Source of the DNA: Synechococcus sp. CS-1329
Lineage (GTDB): Bacteria; Cyanobacteriota; Cyanobacteriia; PCC-6307; Cyanobiaceae
Assembly: GCF_025128055.1 (NCBI RefSeq)
Contig: NZ_JAHLYS010000032.1
Location: 35,099 to 99,098, forward strand
DNA length: 64,000 nucleotides
Direction: 5' to 3'
Both the position numbers and the translations under genes were made by a program. The notes under the pieces are model-generated. The model was not told the origin of the DNA and did not search any database. It saw only the letters and a program-made list of their open reading frames with translations. Shown one piece after another: positions 51,941-61,200 of this stretch; the stretch's first letter is position 1; each line of letters begins with the position of its first letter.

Positions 51941-52596
51941 ATCGCCGGCTTCTGCCAGCTCACCGGGATCTCCAGCAGGTCGCGGCTGCCGGTGATCGCC
52001 TGAACCGCCAGCAGCACCGACACCAGAATGTTCACACTCACATGCAGGCGGCGCATCTTCAGGGAACGGAAGATCTCCGGCTTGGCCGACATCGAGAACA
52101 GCATCAGGCCGGTGAGCAGCACACCGCTCCAGTAGTGAGACGCCCAGAAGGCCCCCTCGAAGGGGTTGTCGCTCAGGCGCCAGATCTCCGGCTGGCTGCC
52201 CAGCCCCAACAGACCCACCCAGGTGAGCAGCGCGAAGCTGGCCCGCAGGCTGCTGGTTTTCACCCGCCAGAGGGCCACCAGGCTGGCGAAGGTGCCCGCG
52301 CTCACCAGCAGCAGCAGGGCCAGGCGCTGGACGCCCCCCTCGAAGGCGGGCTCGGGGGTGATGAATTTGTTGGTGAAGGAATAGATCAGGGCCACCAGCA
52401 CCGCCACCACCATTCCGCCGGTGAGCCAGCGGCCGTGGTCGGCATGCTCCACCCCCACCGTGGGCGGCTGGGGGTGAATCTTCAGCCGGCGCTCCCGGGC
52501 CAGCATTCCCAGGCGAACAGTGGCTCCCACCACCGGATACACAAACAGGATCACCAGCACCGGGTGAAGCAGGGAGAACCAGTCGATTGGATTCAT
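51853..52596 (-). CDS. DUF4079 family membrane protein
   Basis: 247-aa protein with about six hydrophobic segments, starting MNPIDWFSLLHPVLVILFVY and containing HADHGRWLTGGMVV, SHYWSGVLLTGLMLFSM and a C-terminal segment KMRRLHVSVNILVSVLLAVQ. His residues spaced in helices suggest heme or metal binding, as in b-type cytochromes, but that is inference. It starts inside the stop of cobI (ATGA), so the two are coupled. The C-terminal 29 codons overlap dus antisense and may be a lineage-specific extension. Confidence 0.75.
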   Translation of the reverse strand: MNPIDWFSLLHPVLVILFVYPVVGATVRLGMLARERRLKIHPQPPTVGVEHADHGRWLTGGMVVAVLVALIYSFTNKFITPEPAFEGGVQRLALLLLVSAGTFASLVALWRVKTSSLRASFALLTWVGLLGLGSQPEIWRLSDNPFEGAFWASHYWSGVLLTGLMLFSMSAKPEIFRSLKMRRLHVSVNILVSVLLAVQAITGSRDLLEIPVSWQKPAIYSCDFEKRVCPAPASSASAASGLGARIS

Positions 52597-53453
52597 AGGC
52601 CTTCAGGCGGTGCCTTCAGGCAAGCACCTTGACCCTGATCCGTACAGGCCGCCGCCGGCTCGGGGAGCACCTCAGGCCAACCGCAGCGCACCAGCAGCAG
52701 CGAGAAATAGGTGGCGGAGCCATCGCCTTCGGGCGGCAGCGCCGAGGCCGGCGCCAGCTGCTGCTCGGGCCAGCCCACGCGCCGGGCGAAGAGGGCCCCC
52801 TCCAGCAGCCCGAAGCGCTCCAGCAGGGGCCGCACCCAGCTCCAGCGCTGGCCCAGCTTGAGCAGGGCCAGCACCGGCCTCTGGCCCTCCGGGCAGGCCA
52901 GGGCCGTCTGCAGCAGCGCCTCCAGCTCAGCGGGCTGATCGGGGGTGGGCAGCACCTGCAGGGTCTGGCGCTGCAGGGCCAGGGGCCAGGCGCCCGCCGC
53001 CGCCGCCGCCGAGGCCGCCGTGATCCCGGGGATCAGGCGCAGCGGGCAGTGGGGGTGGTGCTCCTGCAGGGCCAGCAGCACGTAGGAGGCACTGGCGAAC
53101 AGCGACACATCGCCCTCACAGAGCAGCACCACCCGCCGGCCGGCCGCCACCTCCAGGGCCAGGGCGGCGGCGGCCTGGCGCCAGGCCAGGCGCCGCGGTG
53201 GCGCCTCGGCCACCATCGGAAAGAGCAAGGGCAGCCGCCGCTGCTGCGGCCTCAGCCAGGGAGCGGCGATCCTGACGGCCATCCCCTCCGCCTCCAGCCG
53301 CGCCACCGGGTACGCCACCACTTCAGCCGCCTGGATCGCCCGCACCGCCGCCACGGTGAGCAGATCGGGATCCCCGGGGCCCACCCCCACCAGCACCAGG
53401 CCCGCTGCGGCGGCGGACTCCTGCGGCGAGCTTGCATCAACGCGATCGATCAC
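52593..53453 (-). CDS. cobI: Precorrin-2 C20-methyltransferase
   Basis: SAM-dependent tetrapyrrole methylase of the cobalamin pathway (286 aa). Visible motifs: LVGVGPGDPDLLTVAAVRAI, VLLCEGDVSLFASASYV, LIPGITAASAAAAAGAWPL. I chose the GTG at 53453, 17 residues before the first strand; the frame extends far upstream but only as antisense of mtnD. No other cobalamin genes are nearby. It is followed by the coupled DUF4079 gene. Confidence 0.9.
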   Translation of the reverse strand: MIDRVDASSPQESAAAAGLVLVGVGPGDPDLLTVAAVRAIQAAEVVAYPVARLEAEGMAVRIAAPWLRPQQRRLPLLFPMVAEAPPRRLAWRQAAAALALEVAAGRRVVLLCEGDVSLFASASYVLLALQEHHPHCPLRLIPGITAASAAAAAGAWPLALQRQTLQVLPTPDQPAELEALLQTALACPEGQRPVLALLKLGQRWSWVRPLLERFGLLEGALFARRVGWPEQQLAPASALPPEGDGSATYFSLLLVRCGWPEVLPEPAAACTDQGQGACLKAPPEGL

Positions 53454-53525
53454 TGGGGTGCTTCCGGCGGCGCCTGCCAGCACGCTTTCTAGGCTGGAAC
53501 ACGATCCCGTCGCCCCTGCGCCGCC

Positions 53526-54173
53526 GTGAGCCGCCTGCAGATCCACTCCGTTCATTCGCCCGCGCCGGGCCCGCTCGCCCCGTGCGAGCCCCTGCTCAGC
53601 AGCGACGACGGCGCAGTGATCGCCGCCGAGCTGGCCGCCCGCGGCCTGAGTTTCGAGCGCTGGCCGACCAACAACGAGCTGGCGGAGGACGCCGACCAGG
53701 AGGCCATCCTCAGCGCCTACGCCAGCGAGATCGTCCGCATCCAGGGCCAGAGCCGCTACCCCAGCGTCGATGCGATCCGGCTGGGCCCTGACCACCCGGA
53801 CCGCCAGGCCCTGCGCTTGAAGTTCCTGGCCGAGCACACCCACGCCGAAGACGAGGTGCGCTTCTTCGTGGAGGGTCAGGGCCTGTTCTGCCTGCACATC
53901 GGCGAGGAGGTGCTGCAGGTGCTCTGCACCAGGGGCGATCTGATCGCTGTTCCCGCCGGCACCCGCCACTGGTTCGACATGGGAGCTGCGCCCCGGTTCA
54001 CGGCCCTGCGCTTCTTCGAGAATCCCGAGGGCTGGGTGGCCCAGTTCACGGGCGACAGCATCGCCAGCCGCTTCCCCCTGCTCGACCCGCTCAGCTGTGC
54101 ATCCGCGGCTGGGGATGCAACCGGGCCAGCAGCTGGGCTTCCTCCGCGGCCAGCTGCTCCAGCCGCTCGCTGA
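53526..54173 (+). CDS. mtnD: Acireductone dioxygenase-like cupin (methionine salvage)
   Basis: Metal cupin that oxidises acireductone in the methionine salvage pathway (215 aa, GTG start). The ligand set HTHAEDEVRFFVEG (HxHx4E) and the last His in AGTRHWFDMG are intact. Family members are about 180 aa; the final 30 residues are Ala/Pro-rich and encoded antisense to miaE (83-bp overlap). The pathway partners mtnB and mtnC are 8 kb away. Metal identity (Fe or Ni), which decides the reaction outcome, cannot be inferred. Confidence 0.9.
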   Translation: MSRLQIHSVHSPAPGPLAPCEPLLSSDDGAVIAAELAARGLSFERWPTNNELAEDADQEAILSAYASEIVRIQGQSRYPSVDAIRLGPDHPDRQALRLKFLAEHTHAEDEVRFFVEGQGLFCLHIGEEVLQVLCTRGDLIAVPAGTRHWFDMGAAPRFTALRFFENPEGWVAQFTGDSIASRFPLLDPLSCASAAGDATGPAAGLPPRPAAPAAR

Positions 54174-54708
54174 CCACGGGGCGGGGCCAACGCCGCTCGC
54201 AGAGCACCCAGTAGAGGCCGAAATGACGGGCCTCACTGGCCAGCAGATCCCCATAGAGCTCGCGCAGCTCCGGATCGGGGCTGTGGGCGGCCAGCAGGGC
54301 CATGCGCTCGTGGCTGCGGGCCTCGATCAGGCCGGCCACCAGAAAGCTGTCGAGCATGCGCCCGGGTTCCTGGCGCCGCACCAGCTTGGAGAGGGCGGCG
54401 CCGTAGGGGGGAGCCGCCAGGGGGCGCAGGGCCTGCCCCCGCCGCCCCAGCAGAGCCAGCACCCGCTCGAAATGCTCCAGTTCCTCCCGCGCCAGGGGGC
54501 TGATGACCTCCGAGAGGGCCTCGTCGGAGGGGTAGCGGAACATCAGCTGCAGGGCCGCTCCGGCCGCCTTGCGCTCGCAGTGGGCGTGATCGATCAGCAG
54601 CTCCAGCGGATGGGCCAGGGCCTGCTCCAGCCATTGCGTAGAGCTGGGCGCCGCCAGCCAGCGCACCCGGGCCACCGGCGTTGCCATCGACGCCACTGGG
54701 GTACTCAC
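54091..54708 (-). CDS. miaE: tRNA-(ms2io6A37) hydroxylase MiaE
   Basis: Diiron monooxygenase that hydroxylates the isopentenyl group of ms2i6A37 in tRNA (205 aa). The ferritin-like fold with the iron ligands is visible: [33 protein letters not shown] and [10 protein letters not shown]. The GTG start overlaps the aroQ stop; an ATG seven codons in is an alternative. It follows aroQ on the minus strand. Confidence 0.93.
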   Translation of the reverse strand: MSTPVASMATPVARVRWLAAPSSTQWLEQALAHPLELLIDHAHCERKAAGAALQLMFRYPSDEALSEVISPLAREELEHFERVLALLGRRGQALRPLAAPPYGAALSKLVRRQEPGRMLDSFLVAGLIEARSHERMALLAAHSPDPELRELYGDLLASEARHFGLYWVLCERRWPRPVVSERLEQLAAEEAQLLARLHPQPRMHS

Positions 54709-55145
54709 GGGCGGCTGCGCAGGTGATCCACCAGGCCTTCGAGCGCCAGCCGGTAGCTGGTAGCCCCGAAGCCACAGATCACGCCCACGGCCCGGTCGGC
54801 GAGAAGGGAGTGATGGCGGAAGGGTTCGCGGGCATGGGTGTTGCTCAGGTGCAGTTCCACGTAGGGGATGGCCACGGCCAGCAGGGCATCGCGCAGGGCG
54901 ATGGAGGTGTGGGTGTAGGCGGCGGCATTGATCAGGATGCCGGAGCTCTGGCCGCGGGCCGCCTGGATCCGGTCCACCAGGGCTCCTTCGTGGTTGCTCT
55001 GGAACCAGGCCAGCTCCACCCCCAGGGCGGCGGAGCGCTCGCTGAGGTCGTGGTGGATGGCCTCCAGGGTCCAGCTGCCGTAGAGCCCGGGCTCGCGGCT
55101 GCCCAGCAGGTTCAAGTTGGGGCCATGGAGAGCGAGCAGCTGCAT
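54705..55145 (-). CDS. aroQ: Type II 3-dehydroquinate dehydratase
   Basis: Shikimate-pathway dehydratase, dodecameric type (146 aa). The N-terminal [20 protein letters not shown] with catalytic Tyr22, [30 protein letters not shown] and [18 protein letters not shown] with the catalytic His are all present. Translationally coupled to miaE by a GTGA overlap. Confidence 0.96.
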   Translation of the reverse strand: MQLLALHGPNLNLLGSREPGLYGSWTLEAIHHDLSERSAALGVELAWFQSNHEGALVDRIQAARGQSSGILINAAAYTHTSIALRDALLAVAIPYVELHLSNTHAREPFRHHSLLADRAVGVICGFGATSYRLALEGLVDHLRSRP

Positions 55146-55182
55146 GAGGGGGGTCGGCTGGTAAGTTGTCGAGGTGTGGTTC

Positions 55183-55264
55183 GGGTCGGTGCCCGAGTGG
55201 TTAATGGGGGCGGACTGTAAATCCGCTGGCTCTGCCTACGTTGGTTCAAATCCAACCCGGCCCA
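55183..55264 (+). tRNA. tRNA-Tyr (anticodon GUA)
   Basis: 82-nt cloverleaf with the long variable arm typical of bacterial tRNA-Tyr. Acceptor GGGTCGG pairs with CCGGCCC (one G-U), the anticodon loop in GGACTGTAAATCC reads GUA, the T arm is GTTGG-TTCAAAT-CCAAC, and the discriminator is A. Confidence 0.96.
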
Positions 55265-55275
55265 CCTTTCCACAT

Positions 55276-55347
<72 letters not shown>

Positions 55348-55573
55348 TTTCAACCCACTGTCTTTTATATATTTTCTCAGCTGATTTTTTGCAGGCTCAC
55401 AGCCCGTCAGATAGCTGTATCTTTATTCACTGCAAAGGCTGATTCAGCGGAAACTGTTGAGATCAAGCCAGGCCAAGTCTCCCGGTCGGGCACTCCATTT
55501 GGCCACAATGGATGCGGTTGCCAGCATGGGTCTGCCCCTCTGCGCTTCCCCTGCCGCCCTCGCCACCCTGTCG

Positions 55574-56980
55574 ATGAGTCCGACCTCCCTCTCGATCGCT
55601 GTCCTGCGGGCAGCGGTGATCTCGGGCACCACCCGCCCGATCGCCTGGAGGAGGGCCCAGCTCCAGCGCCTCGACACCCTGCTGGCTGAGAACGAGCCCG
55701 CTATCCTTGGAGCACTGGCTGCCGATCTCGGCAAGCCGCCTGTGGAGGCCTACTTCGAGGTGGTGGCGGTGCGCCAGGAGCTCCGCCTGGCCCAGCAGAA
55801 GCTGAAGCGCTGGATGGCGCCGCGACCCGTTCCCCTGCCCCTCTCCCAGCGCCCCGGCCGCGCCGAGCTGGTGGCTGAACCGCTCGGCTGCGTGCTGATC
55901 ATCGGGCCCTGGAACTATCCCTTTTCGCTCACGCTCCAGCCTTTGGTGAGCGCCCTGGCGGCGGGCAACACCGCGGTGCTCAAGCCCTCAGAGCAGGCGC
56001 CCCACACCTCCGCCCTGATCGCTCGGCTGGTGGCCCGCCACCTGGATCCCGAGGTGGTGCTGGTGCGCGAGGGCGCCGCCGAGGTGGCCAGCGAGCTGCT
56101 GGAGATCCCCTTCGATCACATCTTCTTCACCGGTGGTGGCCGCGTCGGCCGACTGGTGATGGCGGCCGCGGCCCGGCATCTCACCCCCGTCACCCTGGAG
56201 CTGGGGGGGCGCAGCCCCGCGATCGTGCTGGCCGATGCCGATCTGGGGGTCTCCGCCCGGCGGCTGGCCTGGGGCAAGGGCCTCAACGCCGGTCAGACCT
56301 GCATCGCCCCGGACCACCTGCTGGTTATGGAGACGGTGAAACCGGCCCTGATCGAGCGCCTGCGGGGCGAGTTCCAGCGGGCCTACGGCGACGATCCTCT
56401 CGGCTCCCCCGACCTGGCCCGCATCGTCAACCAGGCCCAGTTCGATCGCCTGCTGGCCCTGCTGGAGGTCGCCCGCCGTGCTGGCCGGGTGCTCAGCGGC
56501 GGCCAGGTGGATCCCCACACACGCCGGATCGCGCCCACCCTGATCGCCTGCCAATCGGCCAGCGAACTCCTCGGTGGCCGCGGCGGCGACGATCCGCTCC
56601 TGGCCGGCGAGCTGTTCGGCCCTTTGCTGCCGGTGGTGGGCGTGTCCGACCTGCCTGAAGCCATGGAGCTGATTCGCCGGGGAGCCAAACCCCTGGCCCT
56701 CTATCTGTTCAGCCGCAACTCAGCGGCCCAGGAGCAGGTGCTGGCCGGCACCAGTTCCGGCGGGGTCTGCATGAACGATGTGGTCATGCAGGTGGGGGTG
56801 CCGCAGCTGCCCTTCGGCGGCGTCGGCGAGAGCGGCATGGGCCGCTACCACGGCCAGGCCGGCTTCGACACGTTCTCGCATCTGCGCAGCGTGCTGCGCA
56901 GGCCCTTCCGCCTCGACCTTCCCTTCCGCTACCCGCCCTATGGCGAGCGGCTGGGCCTGATCAAACGGCTGCTGGGCTGA
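55574..56980 (+). CDS. Aldehyde dehydrogenase (ALDH3-like)
   Basis: NAD(P)-dependent aldehyde dehydrogenase, closest to the class 3 / fatty- or apocarotenal-aldehyde type found in cyanobacteria (468 aa from this start). Motifs: GPWNYPFSLTLQPLVSALAA, cofactor loop FFTGGGRVGRLV, general base Glu in TLELGGRSPAIVL and catalytic Cys in NAGQTCIAPDHLL. I chose the ATG at 55574 (MSPTSLSIAVLRAA), nearest to the family N-terminus; an ATG at 55508 or a TTG at 55457 would add non-conserved residues. Substrate not determinable. Confidence 0.9.
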   Translation: MSPTSLSIAVLRAAVISGTTRPIAWRRAQLQRLDTLLAENEPAILGALAADLGKPPVEAYFEVVAVRQELRLAQQKLKRWMAPRPVPLPLSQRPGRAELVAEPLGCVLIIGPWNYPFSLTLQPLVSALAAGNTAVLKPSEQAPHTSALIARLVARHLDPEVVLVREGAAEVASELLEIPFDHIFFTGGGRVGRLVMAAAARHLTPVTLELGGRSPAIVLADADLGVSARRLAWGKGLNAGQTCIAPDHLLVMETVKPALIERLRGEFQRAYGDDPLGSPDLARIVNQAQFDRLLALLEVARRAGRVLSGGQVDPHTRRIAPTLIACQSASELLGGRGGDDPLLAGELFGPLLPVVGVSDLPEAMELIRRGAKPLALYLFSRNSAAQEQVLAGTSSGGVCMNDVVMQVGVPQLPFGGVGESGMGRYHGQAGFDTFSHLRSVLRRPFRLDLPFRYPPYGERLGLIKRLLG

Positions 56981-57063
56981 GAGTCAAACAGCGCCGTCCG
57001 GCTGGGCCAGGGGCTGGCGTTCCGGGAGGTTCTCCGTAAGGTTCCATCAGCTGACCGCCGTTT

Positions 57064-58152
57064 ATGCACAGCCCGCAGCCGTTGCGCCGCGCCCTGGCCG
57101 CTCTGGCCCTGGCCCTGGTGCTGCCCATTCCCGCCCTGGCGGCCCCCCAGCACGTGGTCAAGTCAGGGGAAACGCTCTCGGAGATCGGCGAGCGCTACGG
57201 GGTGTCGGTGCAGCGATTGCTTCAGCTCAACGGCCTCAAGGACCCCAACCTGGTGGAGGCCGGCACCCGCCTGAAACTGCCTGCAGGGGCTGCGGCCAGA
57301 ACCGGCGGGACCCGATCAGGGCCATCCCCCCAGGCCAGCCACAGCGTGGCCTCCGGCGAAACCCTCTCTGAGATCGCCGATCGCTACGGCCTCTCCGTGC
57401 AGAAGCTGATGGAGCTCAATGGCCTCAAGGATGCCGACCTGCTGCAGGTGGGGCAGCGCCTGAAGGTGGGGCAGGCGAAAAGCGCGTCAAAACCAGCCAA
57501 GCCCGTCGCCCCAGCCAAGCCAGAGTCCCCCTCAGCGGCGCGCGCGAAGGCCGGGGGAGTGCACGTGGTCAAGGCCGGCGAAACCCTCTCGGGACTCTCC
57601 GAGCGCTACGACGTGCCGGTGGCACGCCTCGTGAGCCTCAACAAGCTGGAGAGCCCCGACAACCTGCAGGTGGGCACCAGGCTCAACCTGGGAACGGCCA
57701 GCGGAACCCCAGCCTCCAAGCCGGCACCGGCCAAACCAGCCGCTCAACCAGCGGCCAAACCAGCACCGCCCACAGCAGCCCCCAAACCAGCGCCGAATCC
57801 CCCGACGCAAACCGAGCAGCCCGAGCAAGCCCAGCAGCCCGCCCCGGCCGTTGTCGCCCCGACCCCGGCCGCCAAACCCCAGCCAAAACCTGATCCCAGC
57901 AACACCGCCCCGCCCGACTGGCGCACCTACGGCCCCCTGCAGGTGGACTTCTCCAACTGGCGCTCCCTGGGCGGCAGCCAGGTGGCTCCGGCCCTCAACA
58001 GCAGCGGGCAGCCGGTGTTCGTGTCCATCAACTGCGCCGCCGGCAAGATCAATGCCACCGGCGAAGCGGGCGGCTGGGGCAGCTGGGAGGACCCCAGCGC
58101 CGACTACGAGGAGCAGCTGATCAAAGACACTTGCAACCTCAACGCGGGTTGA
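57064..58152 (+). CDS. Exported protein with three LysM domains
   Basis: 362-aa protein with a signal peptide (about 1-26, cut near ALAAPQ) and three LysM repeats at about 28-71, 93-136 and 166-209, each carrying a GETLS(E/G)(I/L) core. A Pro/Ala/Lys-rich linker (about 215-295) follows, then a C-terminal domain of about 60 residues (WRTYGPLQVDFSNWRSLGGS, VFVSINCAAGKINATGEAG) that I do not recognise. LysM repeats bind peptidoglycan, so this is a periplasmic wall-associated protein. Two Cys in the C-terminal domain may form a disulfide. Confidence 0.85.
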   Translation: MHSPQPLRRALAALALALVLPIPALAAPQHVVKSGETLSEIGERYGVSVQRLLQLNGLKDPNLVEAGTRLKLPAGAAARTGGTRSGPSPQASHSVASGETLSEIADRYGLSVQKLMELNGLKDADLLQVGQRLKVGQAKSASKPAKPVAPAKPESPSAARAKAGGVHVVKAGETLSGLSERYDVPVARLVSLNKLESPDNLQVGTRLNLGTASGTPASKPAPAKPAAQPAAKPAPPTAAPKPAPNPPTQTEQPEQAQQPAPAVVAPTPAAKPQPKPDPSNTAPPDWRTYGPLQVDFSNWRSLGGSQVAPALNSSGQPVFVSINCAAGKINATGEAGGWGSWEDPSADYEEQLIKDTCNLNAG

Positions 58153-58171
58153 GCCACGCCGCAGGCTGAAG

Positions 58172-59665
58172 TCAGGCCGCCCAGCGCAGGGGCCAGGGCT
58201 GGTTGAGGTAGTGGCGTCCGGCGCTGCGCAGCCAGAGCCGCTGGCTGCCGTCGTCGCTTTCACTGATCAGCTCCTCCTGCACCAGACGGCGGGTCAGCCA
58301 GCCCCAGCGCTGCCCATCGCCGGCATGGGCCTGCTCCAGGGCCTCGGCCAGCCGGCGCAGATCCACCCCGTCCTTCTGGGCCAGGGCCTCCAGCACCCGC
58401 GCCGCATCCAGCGACCAGTCGCTGATGGTGCCGGGCCGCTGGCAGACATCGCAGCGGCCGCAGGGCGGCACCAGTTCCCCCACCGCCAGCAGCAGGGCCT
58501 GCTCGCGGCAGCCACTGCCCTCCGCCACCGCCTCCATCCGCCGCAGCTGCTGCTGGGCGATGTCGCGGCGCGGGCGCTCCTGGTCCTGCAGTTCCGGGCT
58601 CATCTGCCGGGCCGAGGCACGCATCGCCCAGCCCAGCGACAGTCGATCGGCCGGATCGAACAGCACCTGACAGCGGGCGGGTAGCCCGTCCCGGCCCGCC
58701 CGCCCCGACTCCTGCAGATAACCCTCGGCGCTGGCAGGCAGGTCGAGGTGCAGCACCAGGCCCACATCCGCGCGGTCCACCCCCATCCCGAAGGCCACGG
58801 TGGCCACCAGCACCGGCTGAGGGCTGTCCTGGAAGTGCTCCAGGGCCAGGCGGCGGCTCTCGGGATCCATGCCCGCGTGGTACGCGATCGCCTCACGACC
58901 CGTGGCGGTGAGACGGGCGGCCCAGTGCTCCACCGAGCGGCGGGTGCGCGCATAGATCAGCACCGCCCCCCGGGCCTGATCCAGCGCCTCCAGCACCAGG
59001 TTCAGGGGGTCCTCAGGGCGCCGCTGCATCGCATAGGTGAGGTTGGAGCGACGGGCCGAGCGCACCTGCACCAGCGGGCGGCGCAACTGCAGCAGGCGGA
59101 TGATGTCGGCCCGCACCCGGGGGGCCGCCGTGGCGCTGAGCGCCACCAGGGGCACTCCGGGGCAGAGGCTGCGCAACTGACCCAGCCGCCGGTAATCGGG
59201 GCGGAAGTCGTGGCCCCAGGCACTGATGCAATGGGCTTCATCCACGGCCAGGGCCACCAGGCGTCCCTGCTCCAGCACCTCCTCCAGCAGCTGGCGGGTG
59301 GCCTCGGCCTGCAGCCGCTCCGGCGCCAGATAGAGCAGCCGCAGGCGGTTCTCCTCCAATCGGCGCAGCAGGACGCGGCGGCTGGGCAGATCCAGTCCCT
59401 GGTGCAGGCTGGCCGCCGGGATACCCCGCCGCTGCAGCTGAATCACCTGGTCCTGCATCAGGGCCACCAGGGGAGACACCACCAGCACCAGGCCCTGTCG
59501 CACCAGTGCCGGCAACTGAAAGCACAACGACTTGCCGGCTCCGGTGGGCATCACCGCCAGACAGTCCTGGCCGGCGAGCAGCGCCTCCACCACCGGCCGC
59601 TGCCCGGGGCGGAAGGCACTCCAACCGAAATGGCGCTGCAGCTCTGCGTCGAGCGGGTCCGTCAT
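58172..59665 (-). CDS. recQ: RecQ-family ATP-dependent DNA helicase
   Basis: 3'-5' DNA helicase (497 aa). Walker A AVMPTGAGKSLCFQLPAL, the DEAH box in VDEAHCISAWGHDFRP, and helicase motifs V-VI (VATVAFGMGVDRADVGLV and QESGRAGRDG) are intact. A RecQ-Ct zinc site follows with CREQALLL and PPCGRCDVCQ. The HRDC domain is absent, which makes it a short RecQ. The upstream gene ends 5 bp before the start, so they are probably co-transcribed. Confidence 0.94.
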   Translation of the reverse strand: MTDPLDAELQRHFGWSAFRPGQRPVVEALLAGQDCLAVMPTGAGKSLCFQLPALVRQGLVLVVSPLVALMQDQVIQLQRRGIPAASLHQGLDLPSRRVLLRRLEENRLRLLYLAPERLQAEATRQLLEEVLEQGRLVALAVDEAHCISAWGHDFRPDYRRLGQLRSLCPGVPLVALSATAAPRVRADIIRLLQLRRPLVQVRSARRSNLTYAMQRRPEDPLNLVLEALDQARGAVLIYARTRRSVEHWAARLTATGREAIAYHAGMDPESRRLALEHFQDSPQPVLVATVAFGMGVDRADVGLVLHLDLPASAEGYLQESGRAGRDGLPARCQVLFDPADRLSLGWAMRASARQMSPELQDQERPRRDIAQQQLRRMEAVAEGSGCREQALLLAVGELVPPCGRCDVCQRPGTISDWSLDAARVLEALAQKDGVDLRRLAEALEQAHAGDGQRWGWLTRRLVQEELISESDDGSQRLWLRSAGRHYLNQPWPLRWAA

Positions 59666-59670
59666 GGCGC

Positions 59671-60693
59671 TCAGGGCAGGGGCGGAGGCGTCAGCTGGTC
59701 GGGGCTCTCCTCCACCAGTTGCAGGCGGAGGCGCTTCCCACCAGAGAGCTCCCCGAGGGACACCCGCAGGGTGGTGCCGCTGAGGCTCTGCAGGGCGGTG
59801 AGCAGTTCGCGCAGATGGGGGGTGCTGCTGCCGCTCTCCACCCAGAGGCGTTCCTGCAACCCCCCCAGGCGCCGCCAGCTGGTGTGCAGCTTGAGCACGG
59901 CGCTCTCCAGCTGCTGGGCCTGGGCCACGGCATCGGCGAACAGGCCGAGGGCATCGAGCCGCTGAGCCTCCTGCAGGGCCTTCTCCAGGTTGAGATCCCC
60001 ATGCTGGAAGGCGCGCACGGCGAGGCCGGCCTCGGCGGCCTTGCTCAACCAGCGGGCGGTGCTGGTCACGTCCTTGATCCGCTCCAGCTCCGGTTCCTCG
60101 CGCAGGGCGCGGCGCAGATCGTCCTGCTGGGGTTCGGGCAACTTGGCCAGCTCCCGCACCAGAGGAGCCACCACCCGGGGGGGCAGCAGGTTCTCCTGGG
60201 TGCGCTGACGGATCTCCTCGGGCAGCAGCGGGCTGGTGGCGGCCGTGAATTCATCGCTGAGACGCCGCACCTGCTTGCGGCTGATCTGTTGGCCGTCGTT
60301 GGCGGCTTCACTGATCATCAGCTGCACCTCGGGATCAGCCAGGGCTGTATCGAGGAAGGCGCGTTTGGAGAAGTTATTCACGCTCTCCTGCTGCAGAAGC
60401 CCGTCACCCACCAGGTTGTCGGCGGAATCGGCGAGCTGGATCAGGCTGTAGGCGCGGGTCTTGCTGATTTCCCGCTCCCGGAGCCACTGCAGGAAACCGG
60501 TGCCGCGGCCCTCTCCCCCCCGCTTCTCCCGGTCGCGCACCGCCCGCAGGATGCGCCCCCGCCAGATCTCCGTCTGTAGATCGAAGCGGTCACAGACAGC
60601 CCAGGCCTCCTCCAGACGGGAGAGGAACTCCATGGTGCTGATGTCGTCGCGCTCCGGATCGGGCAGCTCCAGGCTGAGGGCGGGTGCCTCCAT
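59671..60693 (-). CDS. Conserved picocyanobacterial protein upstream of recQ
   Basis: 340-aa protein rich in helices. The N-terminal third is the most distinctive: LEEAWAVCDRFDLQTEIWRG, RAVRDREKRGGEGRGTGFLQ, WLREREISKTRAYSLIQLAD, then NNFSKRAFLDTA and ISRKQVRRLSDEF. The short helix pairs, with a ParB/HTH-like 'SKTRAYSLI' turn, suggest DNA binding, but no domain is certain. I recall close relatives throughout Synechococcus and Prochlorococcus annotated as hypothetical. It lies divergent from psaE, sharing about 135 bp, and its stop is 5 bp from recQ. Start chosen at MEAPALSLEL (ATG, 60693). Confidence 0.7.
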   Translation of the reverse strand: MEAPALSLELPDPERDDISTMEFLSRLEEAWAVCDRFDLQTEIWRGRILRAVRDREKRGGEGRGTGFLQWLREREISKTRAYSLIQLADSADNLVGDGLLQQESVNNFSKRAFLDTALADPEVQLMISEAANDGQQISRKQVRRLSDEFTAATSPLLPEEIRQRTQENLLPPRVVAPLVRELAKLPEPQQDDLRRALREEPELERIKDVTSTARWLSKAAEAGLAVRAFQHGDLNLEKALQEAQRLDALGLFADAVAQAQQLESAVLKLHTSWRRLGGLQERLWVESGSSTPHLRELLTALQSLSGTTLRVSLGELSGGKRLRLQLVEESPDQLTPPPLP

Positions 60694-60828
60694 CGACGAT
60701 CCATGGCGCAATCGCCGATGCTGCCACGCAGGGCCATGGCGGCGAACGACGAAACATGACACCCGCGGTTCAGCCCCCCTCCGGGGAAGGTATCTTCCGT
60801 CTGACAGTCACCCCACAACAGCGCAGCG

Positions 60829-61038
60829 ATGGCGATCTCCCGCGGCGACAAGGTGCGCATCAAGCGGCCCGAGTCCTACTGGTTCAACGAAGTCGGCACT
60901 GTGGCGTCGATCGACACCACCGGCATCCGCTACCCCGTGGTGGTGCGCTTCGAGAAGGTCAACTACAGCGGCTACAGCGGCTCCGAAGGCGGCATCAACA
61001 CCAACAACTTCGCCGAACGCGAACTCGAAACGGCCTGA
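60829..61038 (+). CDS. psaE: Photosystem I reaction-centre subunit IV (PsaE)
   Basis: 69-aa SH3-like stromal subunit that helps ferredoxin/flavodoxin docking and cyclic electron flow. The family sequence is complete: [20 protein letters not shown], the [13 protein letters not shown] strand and [11 protein letters not shown] at the end. Upstream, TATCTT at 60791-60796 could be a -10 element about 32 nt before the ATG. It is followed by a strong terminator and then mutM, an order typical of picocyanobacteria. Confidence 0.97.
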   Translation: MAISRGDKVRIKRPESYWFNEVGTVASIDTTGIRYPVVVRFEKVNYSGYSGSEGGINTNNFAERELETA

Positions 61039-61109
61039 CCTCCCGGCCGGATCATCCAGCACTGATCGGCCCATTCGTCCGCCCAGTCATCCACCCACTC
61101 TCTCGCCAT

Positions 61110-61141
61110 CCGCCTGGAGCTGAGCTTCAGGCGGTTTTTTT
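61110..61141 (+). terminator. Rho-independent terminator after psaE
   Basis: CCGCCTG (61110-61116) pairs with CAGGCGG (61128-61134), extended by an AGCT/AGCT inner helix and followed by a run of seven T. It ends the monocistronic psaE transcript. Confidence 0.9.
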
Positions 61142-61200
61142 ATGCCGGAGCGCTCCACCCTGCCTGCCAGGCTGCCTGGGCCTGGATCGATGCTGAGCGG

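Noticed and set aside
53454..54254. Upstream extension of cobI by about 270 codons
   Set aside because: It is antisense to mtnD and miaE and lacks methylase features.
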